A program made the position numbers and the translations under genes. 33,308 nucleotides of DNA from Akkermansiaceae bacterium (lineage in GTDB: Bacteria; Verrucomicrobiota; Verrucomicrobiia; Verrucomicrobiales; Akkermansiaceae): NCBI GenBank assembly GCA_903908495.1, contig CAIVSK010000226.1:1-33308 (forward strand), read 5' to 3'. The stretch's first letter is position 1. The number at the start of each line of letters is the position of its first letter. This document shows, piece by piece, positions 14,285 to 21,608 of the stretch. The notes under the pieces were generated by a model that had not been told where the DNA came from, did no database searches, and saw only the letters and a program-made list of their open reading frames with translations.

Positions 14285-15168
14285 CCCGCGACCTCACCGT
14301 GCCGGTCATCCGCCCGCCCTGGCCCGACGAAGGCCTGCGGACCCTGGCGTTTCTCGGAAGCCGCACCGCTCTGGAGGGCACCTTGCATCCGCTCGTCGCC
14401 GTCTGCGGCGATCCCGAACGCCTGGTCGCCGCCATCTGCCTCGCCGTGGGCCACAGCAAAGTGGGCAATCTTCACCTGCAAATCCGCCCGCGCTTCCTAG
14501 CCGGCCCGCTGCTGCCGGACTTGCTGCAACGGGTGGAATCCTTGGCGCGCGACCACGACCTGCACCTGCTGTCGCTGCTGTTGCCGGCTGCCAGCCCGAT
14601 GTGCCCGCTACTCGCGGCCGCCGGCTTCGATGCCCGCCGCACCGACACTTGGTGGAGCGCCACCCGCGATGCGGCCATGGACCAGCGCTTCGCCCGCGCC
14701 CGCCGAACCCTCGCCAAATCCTCCCATAAGCATCCGGGCATGACGATTTCTCCCCTGCAGACGGCCGATCTGCCCGCCGTCAACGCGATCGTAAAAGCCC
14801 ACCAACTCACCGACCTCGAGGCGGCCGGGACCGGCGAGATGACTGCGGAATTGGCAATGTCCCACGATCCCCTGCTCTCCACCGTGATCCGGCTCGACGG
14901 CACCATCGCGGCGGTCCAGTTGGTCCGCCGGACCGGCCCTGACGGCATTTTTGTCCACGCCCGCGCCGTTCATCCCGATTTCCTCGCCCAGTCGGGCCGG
15001 CTGAATCTGGGGTTTTTCGCCCGCTTCCTCGACCCCGAATTCCAAGCCATCCAGCGCTGGATTTTCAGCGCCCGGCCCGAGGTGGAAAAGGAAACCAAGG
15101 CGATGGCGGCGCGCTTCGGGGCGCGGCCCACCAACAGTCTCACCCTGTTCGGCAAACCCTTGCTCTGA
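14281..15168 (+). CDS. GNAT-like acyltransferase-fold protein
   Basis: 295 residues from the ATG that overlaps the previous stop (ATGA). Two similar halves are visible: residues 1-140, with hydrophobic strands (LHPLVAVCG, LHLLSLLLPA) and LLAAAGFDARRTDTWWSA, the kind of ending seen in GNAT domains; and residues 155-295, with MTISPLQTADLPAVNAIV, an N-terminus typical of GNAT domains, and RWIFSARPEVEKETKAMAARFGARP. A clear acetyl-CoA pyrophosphate loop (Q/R-x-x-G-x-G/A) is not obvious in either half, so catalytic activity is uncertain. Operon position suggests that it modifies, or works with, the PEP-CTERM protein or the phosphodiesterase-fold protein. Family assignment is moderate. Confidence 0.6.
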   Translation: MTRDLTVPVIRPPWPDEGLRTLAFLGSRTALEGTLHPLVAVCGDPERLVAAICLAVGHSKVGNLHLQIRPRFLAGPLLPDLLQRVESLARDHDLHLLSLLLPAASPMCPLLAAAGFDARRTDTWWSATRDAAMDQRFARARRTLAKSSHKHPGMTISPLQTADLPAVNAIVKAHQLTDLEAAGTGEMTAELAMSHDPLLSTVIRLDGTIAAVQLVRRTGPDGIFVHARAVHPDFLAQSGRLNLGFFARFLDPEFQAIQRWIFSARPEVEKETKAMAARFGARPTNSLTLFGKPLL

Positions 15169-15415
15169 GCAGAGCGGGATGCCCAATCCTGTCGACTCAG
15201 CCCTGAGGGAGATTTCATTTGGCAGGTCGAATCAGCAGGCAGGCACGGAGGGGGAACACGGGTACCCCCGTGGATGAATAGAGCGGAGGGCTCTGCGGCG
15301 TACTCATTCTTCACCCGGGGACAGCATCCCCGTTCCGGAGTGGTGAGCGCTGCCACTGGGAGATGGACAGAGTCTGGAGGACGGGATAGGTTCGGCAAGA
15401 CCCGCAGGCAGCACC

Positions 15416-15826
15416 ATGCAAAACCCCGTCTCCACCGAGAAACTCACCGATCTTGAGCAACGCATGCTGGCGTTGGGCATCACTGCGGAGACCCTGATCG
15501 AGAAATTTGTCAGAGGGTCGGGCTCGGGCGGTCAGAAAATCAACAAGACATCGAGTTGTGTGTTTCTCAAGCACCTGCCCAGCGGATTGACCATCAAGTG
15601 CCAGGCCGAGCGCTCGCGCGAGATGAACCGGTTTCTGGCGCGCCGCGAGCTGTGCGAGGAGATGGAAGCCATCCGCGACGGCAAGGAATCGGAGCGGGTC
15701 CAGGAAATGGAGAAAATCCGGCGTCAGAAGCGTCGCCGCTCGCGCCGTTCCAAGCAGCGCTCGGTGGCCGACAAGCGGATATTATCCAGTAAAAAATCCC
15801 TGCGCCGCCCGCCTGCAGCGGATTGA
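15416..15826 (+). CDS. Release-factor-like peptidyl-tRNA hydrolase domain protein (GGQ)
   Basis: 136 residues from ATG 15416. FVRGSGSGGQKINKTSSCV holds the universal GGQ catalytic loop of class I release factors, followed by GLTIKCQAERSREMNR, typical of the RF-1 domain. There is no codon-recognition domain, and the C-terminus is a basic tail (RRQKRRRSRRSKQRS). This architecture fits the small ribosome-rescue proteins related to ArfB or the mitochondrial MTRFR (C12orf65) type, which release nascent chains from stalled ribosomes. It is a single gene with 247 bases of non-coding sequence in front, containing only short hairpins, and a convergent ptsI behind it. Confidence 0.85.
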   Translation: MQNPVSTEKLTDLEQRMLALGITAETLIEKFVRGSGSGGQKINKTSSCVFLKHLPSGLTIKCQAERSREMNRFLARRELCEEMEAIRDGKESERVQEMEKIRRQKRRRSRRSKQRSVADKRILSSKKSLRRPPAAD

Positions 15827-15950
15827 ACGCATGCCCGTTGAAGGGCGGCGAGCACAGCAGGGTGCCAGAGTCTGAGGCTTGAAAAGCCAAAGATGCTGAC
15901 GTCAGGTCAAAGCCTTCCTCTTGGGTCTTGAAGTCTGAGGCGAAGCCTCG

Positions 15951-17717
15951 CTAATCCAACAAATACCCGTAGCTGCGGCGGGCGATCTCGAGCGAGATGT
16001 TGAGGATGTCATAGCTGCGCGTTTGGCGCAAGACGTCGGCGGCCATGGCGGAGCATTCGGCCAGATTGAGGGAGCGGATCGCCTGGCCGACGCGTGCGAC
16101 GCGCTGGGGTCCGACCGATAATTCCTTGGCACCGAGGCCGATGAGCAAGGGGGTGAGGCGGATGTCGCCGGCCATTTCGCCGCAGATGCCCGTCCAGATG
16201 CCGTGGGCGATGCCGGCATCGATGGTGTGCTTGATCAGGCGGATGACGGCGGGATGGGTGGGCCGGTAGAGCTCGGCGACGTGGGGGTTGACCCGGTCCA
16301 CCGCGACGGTGTACTGGATGAGGTCATTGGTGCCGATGGAAAAGAAATCCACGTGCGGGGCGAGCAGATCGGCGCAGACCGCAGCGGATGGCACTTCGAC
16401 CATGACCCCGACGGGGAGTTGATGATCGAAGGGAACGCCCTCGTGATCCAGTTCGTCCATGCAGCGGCGGATGAGATCACGGGCGCGCTCGACTTCCGAG
16501 AGGCCGGAGACGAGCGGAAACATCACCGCAACCTTGCCCACCGCGCTGGCGCGCAGGATGGCGCGGAGTTGCTCGCGAAACATGGCGGGGCGGGCCAACG
16601 ACACGCGGATGCCGCGCCAGCCGAGGAACGGGTTGGGTTCCGGCTCGGTAAGCGGCTCGACGGGCAGCTTGTCGCCGCCCGCATCCAAGGTGCGGATGAT
16701 CACGGCATGCGGTGCCAGCGCGAGGGCCACGCGGGAGTATGCTTCGGCTTGGACGGCCTCGCTCGGAATATCGCTGCCGTTGAGGAGCAGAAACTCGGTG
16801 CGGTAGAGGCCGATGCCTTTGGCACCGCTGTGGGTGACGAGTTCAAGCTCCTCGAGCAACTCGATGTTCGCCGAAACCGTGAGGTGATGGCCGTCGAGCG
16901 TCTCGGTGGCCGCATCGCGGGTAGCTTCCAGCCCGCTGCGGATTTTTTCCTTTTGAGCGTGAAGTTGCCGGTAATGCTCGAGGGTGGCAGGTGCCGGGTG
17001 GAGGATGAGCAGCCCCGCGTAGCCGTCAAGAATGGCCGATGACAGGGCGGTCACGTCGATGACCGAGCGGCTCAGCCCGACCACGGCGGGAATGCCAAAA
17101 GCGCGGGCGAGGATGGCGGTGTGGGAGTTGACGCTGCCCAGCTCGGTGGCGAATCCCAGCAAATGGCGGCGGTCCATGCCGGCGGTGTCCGACGGGGTGA
17201 GGTCGTAGGCGATGAGAATATGCGACTCATCGGGCCCGAGCGGGCGCGGATCGCTATCGGCCTGGAAATTGCGCAGGACGCGCTGGGAGACATCCTCGAT
17301 ATCAGTGGTGCGCTCACGAAAGTAGGGGTCCGGAATGCGCCGCATGCCTTCGAGAAATGTCTGCATCACCGCGTAAAATGCATACTCTGCGTTTTGACAA
17401 CGGCTGGCGATGGCAGTGGCAACCCGGTCGAGCACCGCGGGGTCTTCCAGCATCATGATGTGGGCCTCGAAAATGTCGCCATGGTTGTCGCCGGCGATGT
17501 TTTCAAGCCGGGTCTGCAATTCGGCGAGCTGCTTTTTCGTAACATCGACCGCCAGGCGGAATCGTTCCTGCTCGTGAGGGACCTCGCTGACGTCGATTTC
17601 AAAAACCTCGGGGGCGGAGAAGCCGCGTGCGATGACGTGGACGGGGCCCATGGCGATGCCCGGCGATGCCGGGATGCCCTCGTGGACGACTTCAGTGGGG
17701 TGCGAGCTGGTGGCCAT
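15951..17717 (-). CDS. ptsI: Phosphoenolpyruvate-protein phosphotransferase (PTS enzyme I)
   Basis: 588 residues from ATG 17715-17717; a TTG at 17744 would add nine residues. Transfers phosphate from PEP to HPr. Order of parts: helical HPr-binding and swivelling N-domain, active histidine H199 in VNSHTAILARAFGIPAV, linker, then the PEP-binding barrel with GLYRTEFLLL, IIRTLDAGGDKLP, NPFLGWRGIR, FFSIGTNDLIQYT and the active cysteine in GICGEMAGD. All catalytic residues are present and the length is normal. ptsH lies 63 bases upstream in the same direction. No EIIA, EIIB or EIIC component is seen nearby, so the pair may serve a regulatory chain or distant permeases. A 5-pair hairpin (GAGGC-GAA-GCCTC, 15937-15949) lies directly after the stop. 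Confidence 0.95.
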   Translation of the reverse strand: MATSSHPTEVVHEGIPASPGIAMGPVHVIARGFSAPEVFEIDVSEVPHEQERFRLAVDVTKKQLAELQTRLENIAGDNHGDIFEAHIMMLEDPAVLDRVATAIASRCQNAEYAFYAVMQTFLEGMRRIPDPYFRERTTDIEDVSQRVLRNFQADSDPRPLGPDESHILIAYDLTPSDTAGMDRRHLLGFATELGSVNSHTAILARAFGIPAVVGLSRSVIDVTALSSAILDGYAGLLILHPAPATLEHYRQLHAQKEKIRSGLEATRDAATETLDGHHLTVSANIELLEELELVTHSGAKGIGLYRTEFLLLNGSDIPSEAVQAEAYSRVALALAPHAVIIRTLDAGGDKLPVEPLTEPEPNPFLGWRGIRVSLARPAMFREQLRAILRASAVGKVAVMFPLVSGLSEVERARDLIRRCMDELDHEGVPFDHQLPVGVMVEVPSAAVCADLLAPHVDFFSIGTNDLIQYTVAVDRVNPHVAELYRPTHPAVIRLIKHTIDAGIAHGIWTGICGEMAGDIRLTPLLIGLGAKELSVGPQRVARVGQAIRSLNLAECSAMAADVLRQTRSYDILNISLEIARRSYGYLLD

Positions 17718-17780
17718 GGGTCGTGGCCAGCTTGACTGTGCCAAAACCGGCTAGCAAGACGCAATTGCTCGAAAACGGGC

Positions 17781-18047
17781 TCAGGACTCCTCGAATTTGC
17801 GCTGGATCAAGTCACCGATGGCGGCCATGGCCGCCGATTCGTCGCTGCCTTCGGCGGTGACGGTGATGACCGAGCCGTGGCCTGCGGCGAGCATCATGAC
17901 GCCCATGATGCTCTTGCCATCGATTTCCTCGCCATCACGTTCGACAAAGATATCGGCCTGGTAGCGATTCGCGATTTTCACGAATTGAGCGGCCGGGCGG
18001 GCATGAATACCTAGTTTGTTGAGGATGGTGAAATCTTGCTTGACCAT
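17781..18047 (-). CDS. ptsH: Phosphocarrier protein HPr
   Basis: 88 residues from ATG 18045-18047, the standard length. The active-site histidine H15 lies in NKLGIHARPAAQFV, and the regulatory serine S46 in DGKSIMGVMMLAAGHG. Conservation of the S46 region suggests that it can be phosphorylated by an HPr kinase, although none is encoded in the window. Takes phosphate from enzyme I, whose gene follows. An in-frame upstream start at 18071 adds eight non-conserved residues and is rejected. Confidence 0.95.
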   Translation of the reverse strand: MVKQDFTILNKLGIHARPAAQFVKIANRYQADIFVERDGEEIDGKSIMGVMMLAAGHGSVITVTAEGSDESAAMAAIGDLIQRKFEES

Positions 18048-18133
18048 GAGATGTGGGCTATCGCCGGGCAAACTCTAGGAGGGGGAACGCGCCGATCCAA
18101 GTGAAAAGTCCGGGCAAAGCAAAGTATCCCCGC

Positions 18134-18475
18134 TCAAGCGCCCCGACCGTGCTGATATTGGATCACCTGCAGCGGCTGGAGCGTGACGAGTCCGCCATCC
18201 AGCATCGCCTCAAGGGTAGGCAGAAATGCGTGGATTTTCTCCGCTGCATCGACGATTTCAACGACCATCGGCAAATCATCGGAGAGTCGGAGGATTTTGG
18301 CGGTGTGAAGGCGGCTGGTGGCACCATAGCCCAGCGACGCTCGGAGGACGGTGGCGCCGGCCAAGCCATGGGCGCGGGCATGCAGGACGAGCGCCTCGTA
18401 CAGCGGTTTGCCATCATGGCGGTCGGATTCGCCGATATAAATACGCAGCAGCAGGGATTCGGGTGGCAGGTGCAT
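18134..18475 (-). CDS. DUF190 family PII-like protein
   Basis: 113 residues from ATG 18473-18475. LLLRIYIGESDRHDGKPLYE is the family signature, followed by AHGLAGATVLRASLGYG and LSDDLPMVVEIVDAAEKI, the ferredoxin-like fold shared with PII signal proteins. DUF190 genes very often sit next to crcB, as here (20 bases behind it), and are thought to help fluoride efflux or sense a ligand. The frame stays open far upstream through crcB, but the homology begins at this ATG. Confidence 0.88.
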   Translation of the reverse strand: MHLPPESLLLRIYIGESDRHDGKPLYEALVLHARAHGLAGATVLRASLGYGATSRLHTAKILRLSDDLPMVVEIVDAAEKIHAFLPTLEAMLDGGLVTLQPLQVIQYQHGRGA

Positions 18476-18495
18476 GACAATGGCAGGGTGGGAAG

Positions 18496-18888
18496 TCAGC
18501 GGGGGGACGTGAGTGCGGCCGCCAGCACATGGCCGAGCCACACGGCGATGAGGCAGAGAATGAGGCTGATCACGGCGTTGGCACCCGCCTGCAGCCATTC
18601 GCCGTCGCGGGCGAGCGAGAGGGTTTGCAAACTGAACGAGGAAAACGTGGTGTAGCCGCCGAGCACGCCGGACATCACAAATTGCCGCCCGCTGCCGCCG
18701 ACAAACACCCGCCCTCCAGGCTCGGTGAGCGTCGCAAAAAAGCCGATCAAAAACGACCCGGTCACGTTGACCAGCAAGGTGCCCCAGGGAAAGGTCTCGC
18801 CCCAATGCTGCGCCGCATAGCCGGAAAGCGCGAAACGCAACAATCCGCCCAAGCCGCTGCCGAGCGCCACCAGAAAGTAGATGAACAT
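18496..18888 (-). CDS. crcB: Fluoride ion channel/exporter CrcB (Fluc)
   Basis: 130 residues from ATG 18886-18888; a start at 18939 would add 17 residues with a second hydrophobic stretch. Four membrane segments; GGLLRFALSGY, WGTLLVNVTGSFLIGF and GVLGGYTTFSSFSLQT are the family hallmarks, the last including the phenylalanine-box residues lining the fluoride pore. Works as a dual-topology dimer in the inner membrane. No fluoride riboswitch is recognisable in the 127 bases between it and the sigma factor gene, unlike many crcB genes. Confidence 0.92.
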   Translation of the reverse strand: MFIYFLVALGSGLGGLLRFALSGYAAQHWGETFPWGTLLVNVTGSFLIGFFATLTEPGGRVFVGGSGRQFVMSGVLGGYTTFSSFSLQTLSLARDGEWLQAGANAVISLILCLIAVWLGHVLAAALTSPR

Positions 18889-19015
18889 GAGAAATGCCGT
18901 TAGCAGGCCCAAAAATGGCAGACGCGCAGCAGATGGCAACCCTTTCCGGCGGGATTTGCCGCCAGACGGACGGGAGGGGCGGTTACGGAGGGGGCCTCAC
19001 CACCGACGGGCACTC

Positions 19016-19615
19016 TCAGTCCGCGAGGTAGCTGCTGAGGGAGTCGCGGAGCGTGGTGCGGGCGCGGAATAGCAGGCTCTTGACTGCGGAGACCGACAGG
19101 CCGAGCACCGTCGCGATTTCCTCGTAGGGCATTTGCTCGTAGCGGCGCAGCACCACGGCCAAGCGTTGGGCTTCCGGCAGCGCCGCGATGGCGGCATCCA
19201 CGGCGGTCTGCAGTTCGGCCTGCAGCAATTCGGAGTCGGGTTGACGCTCCGGATCGGCCTCGATCTGGAGGTTGGAGAATTCCCCCCGTTCGTCGGACGA
19301 GACTTCCTTGCGGCGACTGCGGCGGCGACTTTCATTGAACACCAAATTGCGCGTGATGGTGAACAAGTAGGTGGTGAATTTCGCGTCCGGGCGGTAGTTC
19401 TTGGCGTGGTGCCAGAGGCGCAGGAAAACCTGCTGTGAGATGTCTTCGGCCTCCGACGGGTTGCCGAGCATTTTGGCAACGGTGCCGACCACGGCGTCCT
19501 GATGGCGCTCGACCAGGGACCGGAACGCCGCGTGATCGCCCGCACCGATGCGGACCATCAGGGCCACATCGATTGCATTTTCATCAGGCTGAGCTGGCGC
19601 AGGATTAGCCTCCAT
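19016..19615 (-). CDS. ECF-type RNA polymerase sigma factor
   Basis: 199 residues from ATG 19613-19615. Region 2 spans about residues 28-98 (FRSLVERHQDAV, EAEDISQQVFLRLWHHAKNY, FTTYLFTITRNLVFN), and region 4 about 140-195 (ALPEAQRLAVVLRRYEQ, then PYEEIATVLGLSVSAVKSLL). Length is typical of extracytoplasmic-function sigma factors. No anti-sigma gene follows; the next gene downstream is crcB. The control mechanism and target promoters are not readable. An acidic, charged linker between the regions (SSDERGEFSNLQIEADPER) is longer than minimal. Confidence 0.92.
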   Translation of the reverse strand: MEANPAPAQPDENAIDVALMVRIGAGDHAAFRSLVERHQDAVVGTVAKMLGNPSEAEDISQQVFLRLWHHAKNYRPDAKFTTYLFTITRNLVFNESRRRSRRKEVSSDERGEFSNLQIEADPERQPDSELLQAELQTAVDAAIAALPEAQRLAVVLRRYEQMPYEEIATVLGLSVSAVKSLLFRARTTLRDSLSSYLAD

Positions 19616-19650
19616 CGTAAGGATTGGGGGTCGGGGTAATCCGCAGTTCC

Positions 19651-19923
19651 TCAGAGCTTGCGCATCTCATCTTCCAGCCGCTCGGCCAGCCATTGTTTGA
19701 TCATCGACTGATAGTTGAGGAACCGCGAACGGGCGATGCGCTTGATGCGCGAGAGCATCCGCGGATCAAAACGCAGCGTGATGGTGGTCGATTCGCGCGC
19801 ATTGGCCTCGTGCACCGAGGTGGCCATCAACCGGCTGTCCATCTCGTGGGTTTCCCAAAAGCGGGCTTCTTCGGCTTCATCGGCGAAATCAGGAATGTCT
19901 GACCAGCGGGTGAGGACTTGCAT
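19651..19923 (-). CDS. brnA: CopG/BrnA-type antitoxin (ribbon-helix-helix)
   Basis: 90 residues from ATG 19921-19923; an ATG at 19953, overlapping the toxin end, would add ten residues and is also possible. The N-terminal half (WSDIPDFADEAEEARFWETH) is the acidic segment typical of these antitoxins and probably wraps the toxin. The C-terminal half (STTITLRFDPRMLSRIKRIA) is a ribbon-helix-helix DNA-binding domain, expected to repress its own operon. It directly follows the BrnT-like gene. Confidence 0.85.
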   Translation of the reverse strand: MQVLTRWSDIPDFADEAEEARFWETHEMDSRLMATSVHEANARESTTITLRFDPRMLSRIKRIARSRFLNYQSMIKQWLAERLEDEMRKL

Positions 19924-19936
19924 GGGGTGGGTGGAT

Positions 19937-20215
19937 TCAGCGGAATTCTGCATATTTGCGGTCGTAAAAACGTTGTTCACTCTCCGTCATTTCACGCGCG
20001 GCCACGACCCGGATGATTTTGCCATCGGTCCAGAAGGCGACCAAGAGGTAGCGGTCGGCCACGGTGCGACCCAGCGCGTAATAGCGCGCGGCCCCGTCGG
20101 AGCGTTCATTATCGGGCAAGAAGCGGACGCCAAACGGATCCTCGAGCGCTTCCTCAAGCTCGCGGGGCTTGATGTTGCGGAGGTCGATTTGAACGTCGAT
20201 GAGGTCGAGTTCCAT
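19937..20215 (-). CDS. brnT: BrnT-type ribonuclease toxin
   Basis: 92 residues from ATG 20213-20215. The family pattern is visible: an opening acidic strand-helix (MELDLIDV), LEEALEDPFGVRFLPDN, RYYALGRTVADRYLLVAFW and VVAAREMTESEQRFYDRK near the end. BrnT toxins resemble RelE-like RNases that cut mRNA and stop growth. Toxin before antitoxin is the usual brnT-brnA order. The pair lies just upstream of the ECF sigma gene, which may be transcribed from the same promoter. An upstream open frame to 20287 runs into the intergenic repeat words and is not protein-like. Confidence 0.85.
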   Translation of the reverse strand: MELDLIDVQIDLRNIKPRELEEALEDPFGVRFLPDNERSDGAARYYALGRTVADRYLLVAFWTDGKIIRVVAAREMTESEQRFYDRKYAEFR

Positions 20216-20324
20216 GCGCGAAGGGTGAGCGAGGATGGCAGAAAGCGCAATCATTAGTTGCCAAGACGACAAGACCCAAGACTGCAAGAGACGGAAGACG
20301 GAAGGTTAAAGAAGAAGAGTGCTA

Positions 20325-20349
20325 AACGCAGAGGCGCGGAGGCGCAGAG
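20325..20349 (+). repeat. CGCAGAGGCGC-type intergenic repeat
   Basis: AACGCAGAGGCGCGGAGGC followed by GCAGAG is an internally repetitive word (GAGGCGC units) between the brn operon and ribBA. Next to it (about 20260-20320) is a purine-rich run with GAAGACGGAAGG and CAAGACCCAAG; the complement CTTGGGTCTTG of the latter recurs at 15920-15930. Similar words are common between genes in this kind of genome, from general experience. Confidence 0.5.
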
Positions 20350-20369
20350 CTGGATTGCGGCGGTCTTCT

Positions 20370-21575
20370 TCAGAGCAAGTGCCCCATGCGCAAACGCTTG
20401 GTTTCCAGGTACTTGGCGTTGTGAGGATTGGCGGGGATGCTGATGGGAAGTTGCTCGACGATTTCCAGGCCGTAGCCTTCGAGGCCGATGACTTTTTTGG
20501 GATTGTTGGTCAGCAGGCGGATGCGGCGCACGCCGAGGTCGCAGAGGATTTGAGCGCCCATGCCGTAATCGCGCAAGTCCGAGCCGAAGCCGAGTTTTTC
20601 GTTGGCTTCGATCGTGTCCAAGCCCTGCTCCTGCAGCTTGTAGGCGTGCATTTTTGCGGGTAGTCCGATGCCGCGGCCCTCCTGGCGCAGGTAGAGCAGG
20701 ACGCCGCCCTCGGCCGCGATGTGCTCCAACGCGGCGGCGAGCTGGTCGCCGCAATCGCAGCGTTTGGAGTGGAAAACATCGCCGGTGAGGCACTCAGAAT
20801 GGACCCGCACCAAGGTCGCATTATCGGGATCGATCTCGCCGCGGGTGAGCGCCAAATGGTGGCTGGAGTCGGTATCGATGCGGTAGAGGTGACAAGCGAA
20901 ATCGCCGAAGGCGGTGGGCATGGCGACGGTTTGCTCACGCTGCACGAGCTTTTCAGAGCGGCGGCGGTATTGGATGAGCTGGGCGATGGTGCAGGCCTTG
21001 AGGCCATGGCGTTGCTGGTAGCCGCCGAGTTGGCCGACGCGGGCCATGGTGCCATCGTCATTCATGATTTCGCAAATGACGCCGGCGGGGACCAGACCGG
21101 CGAGGCCGGCGAGGTCGAGGGCGGCCTCGGTGTGTCCGGCGCGGCGCAGCACTCCGCCGGGGCGCGCTTGCAAGGGAAACACATGACCGGGTTTGACGAA
21201 CGCCTCGGGTCCCACCGCCGGGTCTGCCAGCAAACGGATGGTCAAGGCACGGTCAGCGGCCGAAATTCCGGTGCTGATGCCGGCGGCCGCATCCACACTG
21301 ATGGTGAAGGCGGTGGTCTGGCCTTCGCGGTTGCGTTGCTCCATTTGTGGCAAGTCGAGCTTGGCGGCGCGCTCGGCACTCAGCGGAGCACACACCAGGC
21401 CGCGGCCATGCACCGCCATGAAATTGACCATTTGCGCCGTGCACAAGGCGGCGGCACCCACCAGGTCCGCTTCGTTTTCACGCGACGGATCATCGGCCAC
21501 GATCACCAGGCGACCAGCGGCAAGTTCGGCGGAAATTTCATCTATCGGGCTGAAGCGGAGCGGAAGATCGGGCAC
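20370..21575 (-). CDS. ribBA: Bifunctional DHBP synthase / GTP cyclohydrolase II
   Basis: 401 residues from a GTG at 21573-21575. Supplies both precursors of riboflavin. The N-terminal DHBP synthase domain (about 1-205) shows DDPSRENEADLV, GPEAFVKPGHVFPL and RRAGHTEAALDLAGLAGL, the metal and substrate motifs. The C-terminal cyclohydrolase II domain (about 215-400) has RVHSECLTGDVFHSKRCDCG with the zinc cysteines, LRQEGRGIGL and NNPKK, and ends in KRLRMGHLL. Both halves look catalytically complete. It lies 33 bases behind yqgE, so there is no room for an FMN riboswitch directly in front. Confidence 0.96.
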   Translation of the reverse strand: MPDLPLRFSPIDEISAELAAGRLVIVADDPSRENEADLVGAAALCTAQMVNFMAVHGRGLVCAPLSAERAAKLDLPQMEQRNREGQTTAFTISVDAAAGISTGISAADRALTIRLLADPAVGPEAFVKPGHVFPLQARPGGVLRRAGHTEAALDLAGLAGLVPAGVICEIMNDDGTMARVGQLGGYQQRHGLKACTIAQLIQYRRRSEKLVQREQTVAMPTAFGDFACHLYRIDTDSSHHLALTRGEIDPDNATLVRVHSECLTGDVFHSKRCDCGDQLAAALEHIAAEGGVLLYLRQEGRGIGLPAKMHAYKLQEQGLDTIEANEKLGFGSDLRDYGMGAQILCDLGVRRIRLLTNNPKKVIGLEGYGLEIVEQLPISIPANPHNAKYLETKRLRMGHLL

Positions 21576-21608
21576 GGGGCGTTGTTGTTAGATCGGGTGT
21601 TGGCACCC

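Noticed and set aside
18889..19015. Possible fluoride riboswitch before crcB
   Set aside because: The minus-strand sequence contains GGTGGTGAGGCCC and AACCGCC, faintly like parts of the motif, but the conserved CTGATG segment and the paired stems are missing.
21576..21608. Possible FMN riboswitch in front of ribBA
   Set aside because: Only 33 bases separate yqgE and ribBA, and no RFN-like sequence is visible.
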